A DNA stretch of 64,000 nt from Streptomyces sp. TLI_105 (GTDB lineage Bacteria > Actinomycetota > Actinomycetes > Streptomycetales > Streptomycetaceae): positions 496,001 through 560,000 of the forward strand of contig NZ_FNSM01000001.1 of the NCBI RefSeq assembly GCF_900105415.1, given 5' to 3'. Below, piece by piece: positions 7,901 to 16,658 of this stretch. The first letter of the stretch is position 1. Each line of letters starts with the position of its first letter. A program made the position numbers and the translations under genes. The notes under the pieces are model-generated. The model worked only from the letters and a program-made list of their open reading frames with translations. It did no database searches and was not told where the DNA came from.

Positions 7901-10750
7901 TCAGGGGTGGGCCGGCCCGTCCTCGGGCAGCCAGGCGCGCGGGCCTCCGCACCGCATGCGCAGCAGCAGGGACAGGCTCCCGGCGAGGCCGGTGGCGTAC
8001 TCGGCGAGGACGGTCCTGCGGTTCTCGTCGGGCACCAGGAGTCGCCCGTCGCGCAGCACGGCCTGTGCGGCCAGGTGCTCGACGAGGAGTTCGGCGGCGG
8101 CGCGGTGGCTCTCGTCGCCCGTGCGCACGGCGGCGTCGAGGAGGAACTCGGCGTTGCCCGCGAGGCCGTGGCAGGTGGCCGGCGAGTCGGTCACCCGGCC
8201 CGCCCGGACGGCACGGGCAGCGCCGTCCACCAGGTCGCGTACGGCCTTGTCGGACTCGCCGGTCGCCGCCCAGAGCCGGACCAGGAAGGTGCCGACGCCG
8301 GAGGAGCCGCTGCACCAGTGCCGGGCGAGCTCCGGCGAGTCGGAGAGGTGGCGGGCCCGGTCGACGGGCCAGAGCGCGCCCGCCGGTCCGCCGCGGGCGG
8401 CGGCCGCGAGGGTGGCCCCCGCCTCGGTGGCCGCGGCGAGGAACCGTTCGTCCCCGGTGGCCTGTGCCGCGAGCAGGAGGAAGGTGCCGACCCCGGCCAC
8501 GCCGTGCGCGAAGCCGTAGTGCCAGGCGCCGGCGAGCGCGGAACCGAAGTCCTCCGGCACCGGCCAGAAGACCCCCTCCGGGGTGCGCCGCGCCGCGTCG
8601 AGCAGTCCGTTCGCGGCCTCGGCGGCGCGGTCCAGGAACCGCGGGTCTCCGGTGGTGCGCCAGAAGTGCAGCTGGGCCAGGCCCGAGCCGGCCACGCCGT
8701 GACAGACGTCCGGGTTGGGCCCGCGGACCGGCAGACCGAGGGCGAGTGCGACGGCCCGGTCCGCCAGGGCGGGGTCGCCCAGGGCCCGCGCGGCGTCGAG
8801 CAGCGCCCAGGCGGTGCCCGAGCGGCCGAAGTGCAGCCCCGGCGGGTCGTTCGGCAGCGTCTCCTGCCGCTCCGCGGTCCAGCGGGCGGCGGAGCGGAGG
8901 CCCTCGGCGAGCGCCTCGCGGGTCACGGCCGGCCCGGCGGCGGTCTCCGGGAGGCGGAGCCCTGTGTCCCAGTGGCCGAGGGCCCGGGCGAGCAGGGCGA
9001 CGCCGCCTGCCGAGCCGTGCTGCAGGGCCACCGGGTCGCAGGTCTCGCCGAACGAGTCCGAGGCCCACAGCCGTTCGGGGTCGTGGGGGCGCATCGTGGC
9101 CAGCAGGTGGGCGATGCCGTCGTGCAGGAGACGCGCGCGCGTGGCCGCCGCGTCCGGGCGTGCTCCCGGCGGCGGACCGGCGGTCGGTCGCGCCGTCGCT
9201 CCCGCCCCGCTTCCGTCCAGGAACTCCCGTGCCCGGTCGAGCGTCCAGCGGTCTTCGGGTACGTCCCGTGTCAGGCCCAGGACCAGCGGCGAGAAGCGTC
9301 GTACGCGTGCGTGGTCGCGGGCCAGGAGGTCCACGAGGTCCGCGAGGCGTCGCTCGTCCGGCCGGGCGGCCTCCCGCGGGAGGTCCTCCGCGAAGACCGG
9401 GTCGGCGCCGCTCAGGGTGTGCAGGACGGTGGCGCCGAGGGCGTACAGGTCGACGCCCGGCGGCAGGGCGGGGGCCACCTGGTCGAGGGCGCGCAGCTCG
9501 GGGGCGGTGTAGCCGGGGGTGGCACCGAGCACCCACCGCTCCCCTTCCCGGGCGGCCATCTCCAGGTCGATGAGGACGAGCCGGCCGTCGGGGGTGACCA
9601 TGACGTTGTTGGGGTTGAAGTCGTGCAGGGTGACGCCCAGTTCGTGGGCGGTGGCGACGAGTTCGACGAGCTGCCGGACCCGGGAGTCGGCCGTGCGGTC
9701 GTCGGGGCAGGCGTCGCCGTGCCGCGCCAGGTGCTCGGCGACGGTGCGCCGCAGCGTCGCCCCCGGGATCGATTCGGTGGCCAGGAAGACACTGCCCTGC
9801 TGCTCGAACACCTCGACGAGGCCGGGGACCCTGTCGGGGTGCGCCCGCCCGAACCGTTCGAGCAGCGCGGCCTCGCGGCGCAACAGGTCCCGGACGTCCA
9901 GGCCTTCGAGTCCGGCCCCCACGTGGGGCCGTGCCTGCTTGACGACGACCTGCGCGCCGGTGCGGGTGTCCTCGGCCCGGAAGACCCCTCCCTTGTTGGA
10001 GTGCTGGATCGCTCCCCGTACGAGGAAGCGGTCGCCGAGCAGGACGGGCTTGGCGGTGGCCGTGCTGCGGGCGGGTGCGACGGGGCGGTCGGGGAACGGG
10101 TCGCCGGCCCAGGCGGGCGGGCTGAACCAGGCGTTGCGCTCGTCGGCGACCGGCCGGCCGTCGGGGTCGGTGAGGCGGGCGGCGAAGGAGCCGTCGGCCG
10201 TCAGTTCCCGGACGCCCTTGAAGACGCCGTACCGGTAGAAGACCTGGCTGCCGGGGCGGTAGCGCCGGTCGGAGAGCACGGCGGGGCCCGGCAGCCCCTC
10301 GGTGGCCCGGTGGAGTTCCTCGGCGAGCCGTCGCAGCTGCTCGTCGTCGGCCGGGTACACGGTCAGGAACTTGCCGCTCCCGCCGCGCGCGAAGCGACCG
10401 GACACCAGCGCGGCGACCCCGGCCGGGCTGCCGGCGAACTTGAAGGCGGCGCGATGGGCCACGAGGACCTCGGCGGACCGGGTGAGGACCAGGGGCGCCG
10501 AGAGCGGGGTGGCCGGGACGTGGAGCTTCCAGCCCTGGGCCCGTCCGACGGCGCCGCCGGGCACGACGTGGCACCAGAACTCACCGGGTTCGACGCTCCA
10601 GTCCGCCCGCGCCGGTCCTGTCGGCTCGGGCGCGTGCCGGGCGATCACGGCGCGCACGAGGTCGGGCAACAGGGCCCGGTCGGCGGGGCTTTCGGCGCGC
10701 GGCCGCCGGGGGCCGGGACCGGACGGGGAATGCGCGGTGGGTGACGACAC
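7901..10750 (-). CDS. lanL: Class IV lanthipeptide synthetase (lyase-kinase-cyclase)
   Basis: 949 residues from GTG 10750, chosen because GAGGA lies 8 nt upstream; ATG 10774 is in frame without such a site. The N-terminal phosphothreonine/phosphoserine lyase-like region (about 35-215) is followed by a Ser/Thr kinase-like domain (about 230-490; VVVKQ, HDFNPNNVMV, VLIDLEMA, PGYTAPEL). A LanC-type cyclase (about 560-940) follows. The three cyclase zinc ligands are present: Cys813 in WCSGSSG and Cys860-His861 in CHGLAG. That separates it from class III LanKC enzymes, which lack them. It would phosphorylate and eliminate Ser/Thr in the downstream precursor and cyclise onto Cys. Confidence 0.93.
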   Translation of the reverse strand: MSSPTAHSPSGPGPRRPRAESPADRALLPDLVRAVIARHAPEPTGPARADWSVEPGEFWCHVVPGGAVGRAQGWKLHVPATPLSAPLVLTRSAEVLVAHRAAFKFAGSPAGVAALVSGRFARGGSGKFLTVYPADDEQLRRLAEELHRATEGLPGPAVLSDRRYRPGSQVFYRYGVFKGVRELTADGSFAARLTDPDGRPVADERNAWFSPPAWAGDPFPDRPVAPARSTATAKPVLLGDRFLVRGAIQHSNKGGVFRAEDTRTGAQVVVKQARPHVGAGLEGLDVRDLLRREAALLERFGRAHPDRVPGLVEVFEQQGSVFLATESIPGATLRRTVAEHLARHGDACPDDRTADSRVRQLVELVATAHELGVTLHDFNPNNVMVTPDGRLVLIDLEMAAREGERWVLGATPGYTAPELRALDQVAPALPPGVDLYALGATVLHTLSGADPVFAEDLPREAARPDERRLADLVDLLARDHARVRRFSPLVLGLTRDVPEDRWTLDRAREFLDGSGAGATARPTAGPPPGARPDAAATRARLLHDGIAHLLATMRPHDPERLWASDSFGETCDPVALQHGSAGGVALLARALGHWDTGLRLPETAAGPAVTREALAEGLRSAARWTAERQETLPNDPPGLHFGRSGTAWALLDAARALGDPALADRAVALALGLPVRGPNPDVCHGVAGSGLAQLHFWRTTGDPRFLDRAAEAANGLLDAARRTPEGVFWPVPEDFGSALAGAWHYGFAHGVAGVGTFLLLAAQATGDERFLAAATEAGATLAAAARGGPAGALWPVDRARHLSDSPELARHWCSGSSGVGTFLVRLWAATGESDKAVRDLVDGAARAVRAGRVTDSPATCHGLAGNAEFLLDAAVRTGDESHRAAAELLVEHLAAQAVLRDGRLLVPDENRRTVLAEYATGLAGSLSLLLRMRCGGPRAWLPEDGPAHP

Positions 10751-10803
10751 GCTCTTCGTCCTCGCGTTTCGCATGGGTGACGAGCAGGGGGTCCGGGCGG
10801 TTC

Positions 10804-10962
10804 CTACTGCACGGGCCGGTCGTACTCGTCGCCCCAGCTGGTGTCCATGGGGCTCCCGGCGACCGTCCGCGTCGTCGTCTCCGGTGCGTCGTCGGCCGTG
10901 GCGGCGGTGACTCCGCCGGCGAGCAGGACGGCGAGGAGGAGGAAGCGGACGACAACGGACAT
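10804..10962 (-). CDS. Small secreted or membrane-anchored peptide ending in a DTSWGD motif
   Basis: 52 residues from ATG 10962 with AGGAG at 8 nt. A signal-peptide-like N-terminus (SVVVRFLLLAVLLAGGVTA, possible cleavage after ATA) precedes a short polar tail ending SPMDTSWGDEYDRPVQ. It has no Cys, so it is unlikely to be a lanthionine substrate. It lies 53 nt upstream of lanL in the same direction and probably heads the operon. The function is unknown: it could be an accessory exported peptide, an immunity-like factor or an unrelated passenger. Confidence 0.7.
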   Translation of the reverse strand: MSVVVRFLLLAVLLAGGVTAATADDAPETTTRTVAGSPMDTSWGDEYDRPVQ

Positions 10963-11163
10963 GGTGCGGCTCCTGGTTCGGGAGAGAAGAGGGCGGGCGG
11001 GAAGCTCCGTGTCTGGCGGGTTCACGCCGTATGTCGGCCTGATGGGGTTTCCCTCGGCCGGACACCCCCAGTTCATCCCGGCGAGCCCGCTTGGTCCAGC
11101 GCCATGACCTGGCAATACCCTGCATGGCACGGAAGTAGCAGGGCCGCATCACGGGGGAAACGT

Positions 11164-12249
11164 GTGACTACTGGGGTGGATGTGGACGGAATGCCTCGAC
11201 TGGACGCCGGGGCCGTCGCCGTCTTCGCGTACGTACTGGAGCGCGGCAGCCTCCCGAACCGTCCGTCGGACGGGCTTCCGGACGGACTTCGTGACGGGCT
11301 TCCGGCCCTCGGCCTGAGCCGGGACGAGGTCGAGGCGGCCTGCCGCACCCTGGAGCGGCTCCGTCTTCTGCGACCGGCACCCGGCCGCCCCGAGGAGCTG
11401 ATCCCGGTGAACCCGGACGCCGCCGCGGCGGAGGTGGTCGGGCCGCTGGAGGCGGAGCTCGCGCGGGCCGCCGCGCACGCCCAGTCGCTCCGTGACGACC
11501 TGCACTCCCTGATGCCGCGCTACCGCGCCGCCCGGCACGAACAGGGGCGCCGGGAGGGCCTCGACGTGCTGCCCGACATGGCGTCCGCCTCCGCGATGCT
11601 GACCGAGGAGTCGGCGCGCTGCCGGGAGGAGGTGTTCAGCATCCAGCCGGGCGGCGGACGGGCCGCGCACCGACTCGGGGACGCCGTCGAGCGGGACCTG
11701 GCGATGCTCCGCCGGGGCGTGCGGATGCGCACGCTGTACCAGCACTCGGCGCGGACCAGCCTGTCCACCCAGGGGTACGTGGAGCGGCTCACCGAGGCCG
11801 GTGCCGAGTACCGCACCGCGGCCGAACTCCCCGACCGGGCCGTGGTCTTCGACCGGACCGTGGCCTTCCTGCCCCGGCGCGCCGACGGCGGCACGGGCGA
11901 GGGGGCGGTCCTCGTCCGGGACCCCGACGTGGTGGCGTACCTCTGCCGGGTGTTCGAGCAGCACTGGTCCGGGGCGGTCCCCTTCCGGGGCACCAGCGAG
12001 GCGGCGTACAAGGAGGTCGGCCCCAGTCTGCGGCGGGCGCTCGTGGGGCTGCTCGCCGAGGGCGCGAAGGACGAGGTGATCGCCCGGCGCATGGGGATGT
12101 CGCTGCGGACCTGTCGCCGTCACATCGCCGACCTCCTTGAGGAGTTGGGCGCGGAGAGCCGCTTCCAGGGCGGTGCGCTCGCGGAGCGCGCCGGGCTGAC
12201 GGACGCGGAGGTCACCACGGACGCGGCCGAAGGCGTGTCCCACCGGTAG
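11164..12249 (+). CDS. LuxR-type transcriptional regulator of the lanthipeptide locus
   Basis: 361 residues from GTG 11164, with GGGGGAA 5 nt upstream; earlier in-frame starts lack a site. An N-terminal winged-helix-like segment (about 12-60) and a helical linker precede a central PLD/TrmB-like sensor region (about 130-270, FDRTVAFLPRR). The C-terminal LuxR helix-turn-helix (about 290-345) reads LVGLLAEGAKDEVIARRMGMSLRTCRRHIADLL. This arrangement is common in Streptomyces regulators next to lanthipeptide and other peptide loci. It is divergent from the lan operon, with about 200 bp between them for control sites. Confidence 0.9.
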   Translation: MTTGVDVDGMPRLDAGAVAVFAYVLERGSLPNRPSDGLPDGLRDGLPALGLSRDEVEAACRTLERLRLLRPAPGRPEELIPVNPDAAAAEVVGPLEAELARAAAHAQSLRDDLHSLMPRYRAARHEQGRREGLDVLPDMASASAMLTEESARCREEVFSIQPGGGRAAHRLGDAVERDLAMLRRGVRMRTLYQHSARTSLSTQGYVERLTEAGAEYRTAAELPDRAVVFDRTVAFLPRRADGGTGEGAVLVRDPDVVAYLCRVFEQHWSGAVPFRGTSEAAYKEVGPSLRRALVGLLAEGAKDEVIARRMGMSLRTCRRHIADLLEELGAESRFQGGALAERAGLTDAEVTTDAAEGVSHR

Positions 12250-12294
12250 GGTGCCCTCCGGAAAACGGTGTTCTGCGTGGGGAGACATGGGTTC

Positions 12295-14181
12295 ATGGGC
12301 GGTCAGCAAGCGGGTCGGGGCGGTTCCGAAGTGTTCCAGCCGCTGGCGGCGGACGACCCGACGACGGTCGCCGGGTATCGGCTCGCGGCCCGGCTCGGCG
12401 CCGGCGGCATGGGCAAGGTGTACCTGTCGTACACGCCCGGCGGCCGGCCGGTGGCGATCAAGCTGATCCGTCCCGAGTTCGGCGAGGACGCGGAGTTCCG
12501 CCGCCGGTTCGCCCAGGAGGTGCGCTCGGCGCAGCGCGTCCAGGGGCTGTTCACCGCGCCCGTCATCGACGCGGACCCCGAGGGCGCGCAGCCCTGGCTG
12601 GCCACCGCGTACGTGCCGGGGCCGTCGCTCGCCGACGCGGTCGTGGCGCACGGCGCGCTGCCCGTGGAGACGGTGCTGCTGCTCGTGGCGGGCATGGCCG
12701 AGGCCCTGCACGTCATCCACGGCGCGGGCATCGTGCACCGTGACCTGAAGCCGTCGAACGTGCTGCTCGCCGCCGACGGGCCCCGCGTCATCGACTTCGG
12801 CATCGCGTACGCCGCCGACGCGACCTCCCTGACGGGCAGTGGGGTCACCATAGGGACGCCGTCGTTCATGGCGCCCGAGCAGGCGGCGGGCCGGCCGGTC
12901 ACCCCGGCCACGGACGTGTTCGCGCTCGGTCAGGTCGCGGCGTACGCGGCGACGGGCGTCCCGGCCTTCGGGGAGGGGACCGGGCACGGGGTGCTGTACC
13001 GGATCGTGCACGAGGAGCCGGACCTGAGCGGCGTGCCGGAGCGGCTCACCGAACTGGTCACGCGCTGCCTCGCGAAGGAACCCGAGGCCCGGCCGACGCT
13101 CTCCGAGATCATCCGGCTCTGCCAGGCCGCGAACGCGGCGACGGTGCTGCGCCGGCCCGAGGACTGGCTGCCGGGCGCGGTCTCCGCCGAGATCACGGCC
13201 CGGGCGGCGGCGCCCGCTCCCCCGCAGACGCCCCCGCCGCCGACCGTCGCGCCGTCCGCGCCGTCCGCACCGCCGGTGGCGTACTCGCCGACGGCGCCGG
13301 CCGTGCCCTCCGCGCCGTCGACCCCGCCGCCCGGTTACGGCCCGCCGCCGAGCACCGTCTCCGGCGTCCCGTCGGGCCCGGTCGCTCCGACGGGCCCGGT
13401 GGCCGCCGCTCCGGCGCCCGCCTACGCGTACGCGCCGACGCAGGGCCCCGGTGCTCCCACGTACCCGCAGCAGCCCTGGCCGGGCGGGCCGGGGCCGACG
13501 GGCCACCAGCCGCCGCAGCCGCCCCAACAGCGGAAGAAGGGCGGCGGGCGCGGTCTCGTCATCGCCCTGGCCGCCGTCCTCGCCTTCGCCGTCGCGGGCG
13601 GCGCGACCGCCTACGTCGTGCTGAAGGACAAGGACGGGCAGGCGTCCTCGAACGCCGGGGAGAAGCCGGGCGGGAAGGGTTCGGCGAGCACGGGGAGCTC
13701 CGGGGGCACGGGGACCGGGACGGGAACGGGAACGGGGACGGGGAGCGGGAGTTCGGCCCCGAAGCCCTCGACGGCGCCGGCCCCGCAGGCGGCCACGTAC
13801 AAGGACATCGACCTCACGGCCGGCTACCACCTGACCCTCGGGGACGAGAACGTGCGCCCGCAGGACGGGGAGGACAACAACTACGAACTCTCCTACGACA
13901 CGGGCGGCTACCTCGACGCCGAGAGCAGCGGCGGCAATCTGGTCCTGCTCGACCCGGGCCAGGAGGGCTCCCTCGAAGCGTGCCGCGCGGAGACCCGGTT
14001 CACCCAGAACATCTATGTGAACAAACTGTCGCCGGGCCGTCAGGTCTGCATCACGACGGGTACGGGCCATCTCGGTCTGCTCACCGTCAAGGCCTTCTCC
14101 CCGGAGGACTCGCCGAGCACCTACATGACGCTCGATCTGACGGTGTGGCGCAACGCGGCTCCCTCGGCGTCGTCGAGCTGA
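12295..14181 (+). CDS. Transmembrane Ser/Thr protein kinase with extracytoplasmic domain
   Basis: 628 residues from ATG 12295 (GGGGAGAC upstream; GTG 12268 is an alternative). The kinase domain spans about 25-285, with GAGGMGKVY, VAIKLI, HRDLKPSNVLL, VIDFGIA and GTPSFMAPEQA, so it is catalytically complete. A Pro/Ala-rich juxtamembrane linker (about 300-410) leads to a basic stop and one membrane helix (about 420-445). An extracellular Ser/Gly/Thr linker with a (GT)n run follows, then a C-terminal beta-rich domain of about 130 residues without PASTA repeats. It starts 45 nt after the LuxR gene, so the two may be co-transcribed. Confidence 0.93.
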   Translation: MGGQQAGRGGSEVFQPLAADDPTTVAGYRLAARLGAGGMGKVYLSYTPGGRPVAIKLIRPEFGEDAEFRRRFAQEVRSAQRVQGLFTAPVIDADPEGAQPWLATAYVPGPSLADAVVAHGALPVETVLLLVAGMAEALHVIHGAGIVHRDLKPSNVLLAADGPRVIDFGIAYAADATSLTGSGVTIGTPSFMAPEQAAGRPVTPATDVFALGQVAAYAATGVPAFGEGTGHGVLYRIVHEEPDLSGVPERLTELVTRCLAKEPEARPTLSEIIRLCQAANAATVLRRPEDWLPGAVSAEITARAAAPAPPQTPPPPTVAPSAPSAPPVAYSPTAPAVPSAPSTPPPGYGPPPSTVSGVPSGPVAPTGPVAAAPAPAYAYAPTQGPGAPTYPQQPWPGGPGPTGHQPPQPPQQRKKGGGRGLVIALAAVLAFAVAGGATAYVVLKDKDGQASSNAGEKPGGKGSASTGSSGGTGTGTGTGTGTGSGSSAPKPSTAPAPQAATYKDIDLTAGYHLTLGDENVRPQDGEDNNYELSYDTGGYLDAESSGGNLVLLDPGQEGSLEACRAETRFTQNIYVNKLSPGRQVCITTGTGHLGLLTVKAFSPEDSPSTYMTLDLTVWRNAAPSASSS

Positions 14182-14216
14182 TCGCTTTTGATGACGTATT
14201 CCGTGACCTGAATACC

Positions 14217-14263
14217 GATCCGATCAAGGGAGGTTCCGAACCGATCAAGATCGGATCTATAGT
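14217..14263 (+). promoter_or_regulatory. Conservon promoter with paired operator-like repeats
   Basis: CCGATCAAG occurs twice in direct orientation (14220-14228 and 14241-14249), 21 bp apart. GATCCGATC (14217-14225) and GATCGGATC (14249-14257) form a perfect 9-bp inverted repeat. TATAGT at 14258-14263 is a good -10 ahead of the conservon genes. The repeats would place a dimeric regulator across the -35 region; the regulator is unknown. Confidence 0.55.
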
Positions 14264-14314
14264 GCCGTCGTTACGACTCCCCACCCCGCGTGCCTGTTCT
14301 CGAGAGTCTGGTTG

Positions 14315-15910
14315 ATGTCGGCGCCGTCCACCCCCTTCCGCCCTGCCCTGCTCGCCTCGTTGCTGACAGCCGCCGTGGGTGGTGCGCTCGCCGTCGCGGC
14401 GACCGCCGCGGCGCCGGCCGGGATCCGTCCCGCACTCGGCTGGTTCGCCGGCGGCGGCGTCCTGCTCCTCGCGGCCGCCGCCTTCGCGGTCACCTGGTAC
14501 GGGCGGACCTCCCGCTCCCTGAGCCGGCGGGTCGAGGCCCTCACCGCCGAACTCGCCGGCCAGGAGGCCCGGGCCGCCCGGCACGCGGCCGACTTCGCGC
14601 ACGAGGCGGCGGCGTCGAAGGAGCGGTACGAGACGGAGGCCGCCGCCTCGGAGGCGGCCCACCGGGCGCGGACCGAGGAGCTGATCCGCGCCCACACCGC
14701 CCGGACCGCCGAACTGACCGCGGACCGGGCCGCCGAGGTGCGGCGGCTCGAAGCCGAGCTGCGCCGCGCCGAGTCCGGCCGGTCCGCCGCCATGGCCGCC
14801 GCGGCCAACGCGGCCGGCCGCATGCAGGCCCTCGCCACGAGCATGCTCGCCGACCTGCGGGAGATGGAGCACCGGCACGCCGACGAGGACGTCCTGGCCG
14901 ACCTGCTCCACCTCGACCACCGCACCGCGCAGGCCGGGCGGCTTGCCGACTCCGTCGCCGTGCTGACCGGCGCCCGGTCCGGCCGTCGCTGGGCCCGCCC
15001 CATCGTCATGGAGTCGATCCTCCGCGGCGCCATGGGACGGATCGGCGGCTACCAGCGGGTGCGGCTGCACTCCAGCAGCGACGCGGCCGTCGCCGGGCAC
15101 GCGGCCGAGGGCGTCATGCACGCCCTGGCCGAACTGATGGACAACGCGGCGAACTTCTCGCCGCCCACCGCCGAGGTCCACGTCTACGTGGAGGAGGTCC
15201 CGGCCGGGGTCATCATCGCGGTCGAGGACAGCGGGCTGGTGATGAGCGACGTGCAGCTGCGCCGCGCGGAGGCCGCGGTCGGCTCGACGGCGCAGGACCT
15301 GGCCGGTCTCTCCGGCACCCGTCTCGGCCTGGCGGTCGTCGGCCGGCTGGCCCGGAAGCACGGTCTGACCGTGTCGTTCCGTCCCTCGGCGCGCGGCGGC
15401 ACCGGCGCCCTGCTGATGCTGCCCCAGGACCTGATCAGCCACGCGCCCGTCGAGCCGCCGGCCGCGCCCGCCGCCGTCCTGCCGCCCGTGACGGGCCGCG
15501 GACTGTCGGCGCCGGTCCCCCCGGAGACGCCGGCCGACGCGGCCCCCGCCGTGGCCGTCGAGCCCGAGGCCACGCACGACAGCCCGGCCGAAAGCACCGG
15601 CGAGCACCCCCGGTTCGGCGAGAGCGGTCTGCCCCGTCGCCGTCGCGGCCGCGCGATGGCCGCCGCCCACCCCGAGGGGCCGGAGGCCGCCGTGAAGCCG
15701 CGCGCGGCGGGCCCGCGCACCGGCGCCGCGGCCGGCGCGGCCACGCGCTTCGGCACCTTCCGCCAGGCGGTCCGCGGCACCGCCGCCGAGGCCACTCCCA
15801 CCGAGGCCACCCCCGTCGTACCGTCCGATCCCGCCGACGGCCGGCCGTCCGCACCGCGGACCCCGCCGCCGTCCTCGAACTCCCCGCACCCGGAAGGCAC
15901 CCCGTCATGA
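14315..15910 (+). CDS. cvnA: Conservon sensor-kinase-like ATP-binding protein CvnA
   Basis: 531 residues from ATG 14315 (TTG 14312 is adjacent). Two membrane helices near the N-terminus (about 10-30 and 37-58) precede a long helical region. A HATPase_c domain follows (about 225-370), with the N-box ALAELMDNAANFSPP and a G-box TRLGLAVV. The C-terminal 160 residues are Pro/Ala-rich and disordered. No phosphoacceptor H-box is evident, which is typical of CvnA proteins. The stop overlaps the cvnB start (ATGA), the first of several couplings in the operon. Confidence 0.93.
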   Translation: MSAPSTPFRPALLASLLTAAVGGALAVAATAAAPAGIRPALGWFAGGGVLLLAAAAFAVTWYGRTSRSLSRRVEALTAELAGQEARAARHAADFAHEAAASKERYETEAAASEAAHRARTEELIRAHTARTAELTADRAAEVRRLEAELRRAESGRSAAMAAAANAAGRMQALATSMLADLREMEHRHADEDVLADLLHLDHRTAQAGRLADSVAVLTGARSGRRWARPIVMESILRGAMGRIGGYQRVRLHSSSDAAVAGHAAEGVMHALAELMDNAANFSPPTAEVHVYVEEVPAGVIIAVEDSGLVMSDVQLRRAEAAVGSTAQDLAGLSGTRLGLAVVGRLARKHGLTVSFRPSARGGTGALLMLPQDLISHAPVEPPAAPAAVLPPVTGRGLSAPVPPETPADAAPAVAVEPEATHDSPAESTGEHPRFGESGLPRRRRGRAMAAAHPEGPEAAVKPRAAGPRTGAAAGAATRFGTFRQAVRGTAAEATPTEATPVVPSDPADGRPSAPRTPPPSSNSPHPEGTPS

Positions 15911-16308
15911 CCGGCACCACCACCGACGAGAAGCTCAGCTGGCTCCTGGAGGGCCTGCTGGAACGCACCCCGGGCACCCGTCACGCCCTGGTGCTCTCCC
16001 GTGACGGCCTCAAGCTCTGCCGTACCCCCGAGCTCTCCGTCGACCAGGCCGACCAGCTCGCCGCGATCGCCGCCGGCATCCAGAGCCTGTCGCACGGTGC
16101 CTCCGTGGAGTTCGGCGACGGCACGGGCGGGGTCCGCTCCGCGATGGCCGAGTTCTACGGCGGCATCCTGTTCATCGTGGAGGCGGGCGAGGGCGCCCAC
16201 CTCGCGCTGGTCGCCGACGAGGACGCCGACGCCGGGCTGGTGGGCCACAACATGTCCGAGCTGGTGGAGCAGTTGGGCGAGTACCTGGTCGCGAGGCCCC
16301 GGGGATGA
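15907..16308 (+). CDS. cvnB: Roadblock/LC7 family protein CvnB
   Basis: 133 residues, with the start overlapping the cvnA stop by 4 nt. It is a roadblock/LC7 domain protein (LLERTPGTRHALVLSRDGLKLCR, LAAIAAGIQSLSHGA). Such proteins are expected to act as GTPase-associated regulators, by analogy with MglB and Streptomyces CvnB. It is the second member of the conservon and the likely partner of CvnD at the membrane with CvnA. Confidence 0.93.
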   Translation: MTGTTTDEKLSWLLEGLLERTPGTRHALVLSRDGLKLCRTPELSVDQADQLAAIAAGIQSLSHGASVEFGDGTGGVRSAMAEFYGGILFIVEAGEGAHLALVADEDADAGLVGHNMSELVEQLGEYLVARPRG

Positions 16309-16658
16309 GCCGCGGCAGGCCGGGCCGGGACGACTCTCCCGACCGGCTCTACACCCTGACCGGCGGTCGCAGCCGCGCCGGGTCCGACGCCTTCGACCTG
16401 GTGACGCTCGTGGTCTCCGAGAGCGATCCGGTCGCCGGCATGCAGTCCGAGCACGCCGCGATCCTGCGCATGTGCCGCTTCCCCACGGCGGTGGTGGAGG
16501 TGGCGGCGGGGCTCGGTCTGCCGGTGTCGATCACGCGGATCCTCCTCGCCGATCTTCACGACACCGGCCGGATCAGCGCACGGCACCCCCGCGCCTCGTA
16601 CCGCCTTCCCGATCACGACATCCTGGAGCAGGTGCTCGTTGGACTCCGTAACCTCTGA
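16305..16658 (+). CDS. cvnC: DUF742 family protein CvnC
   Basis: 117 residues, overlapping the cvnB stop by ATGA. It is a DUF742 protein with a winged-helix-like pattern (SEHAAILRMCRFPTAVVEVAAGLGLPVSITRILLADLHDTG, quoted as positions 42-83 in essence) and the closing LEQVLVGLRNL. It is the third conservon member. The biochemical role in the complex is not established, although a DNA-binding-like fold is predicted for the family. The following GTPase gene begins inside its last 20 bases. Confidence 0.92.
   Translation: MSRGRPGRDDSPDRLYTLTGGRSRAGSDAFDLVTLVVSESDPVAGMQSEHAAILRMCRFPTAVVEVAAGLGLPVSITRILLADLHDTGRISARHPRASYRLPDHDILEQVLVGLRNL

Noticed and set aside
13713..13755. Tandem GGGACG-like repeat as a regulatory or mobile element
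   Set aside because: It encodes the (GT)n linker of the membrane kinase and is explained by protein low complexity.
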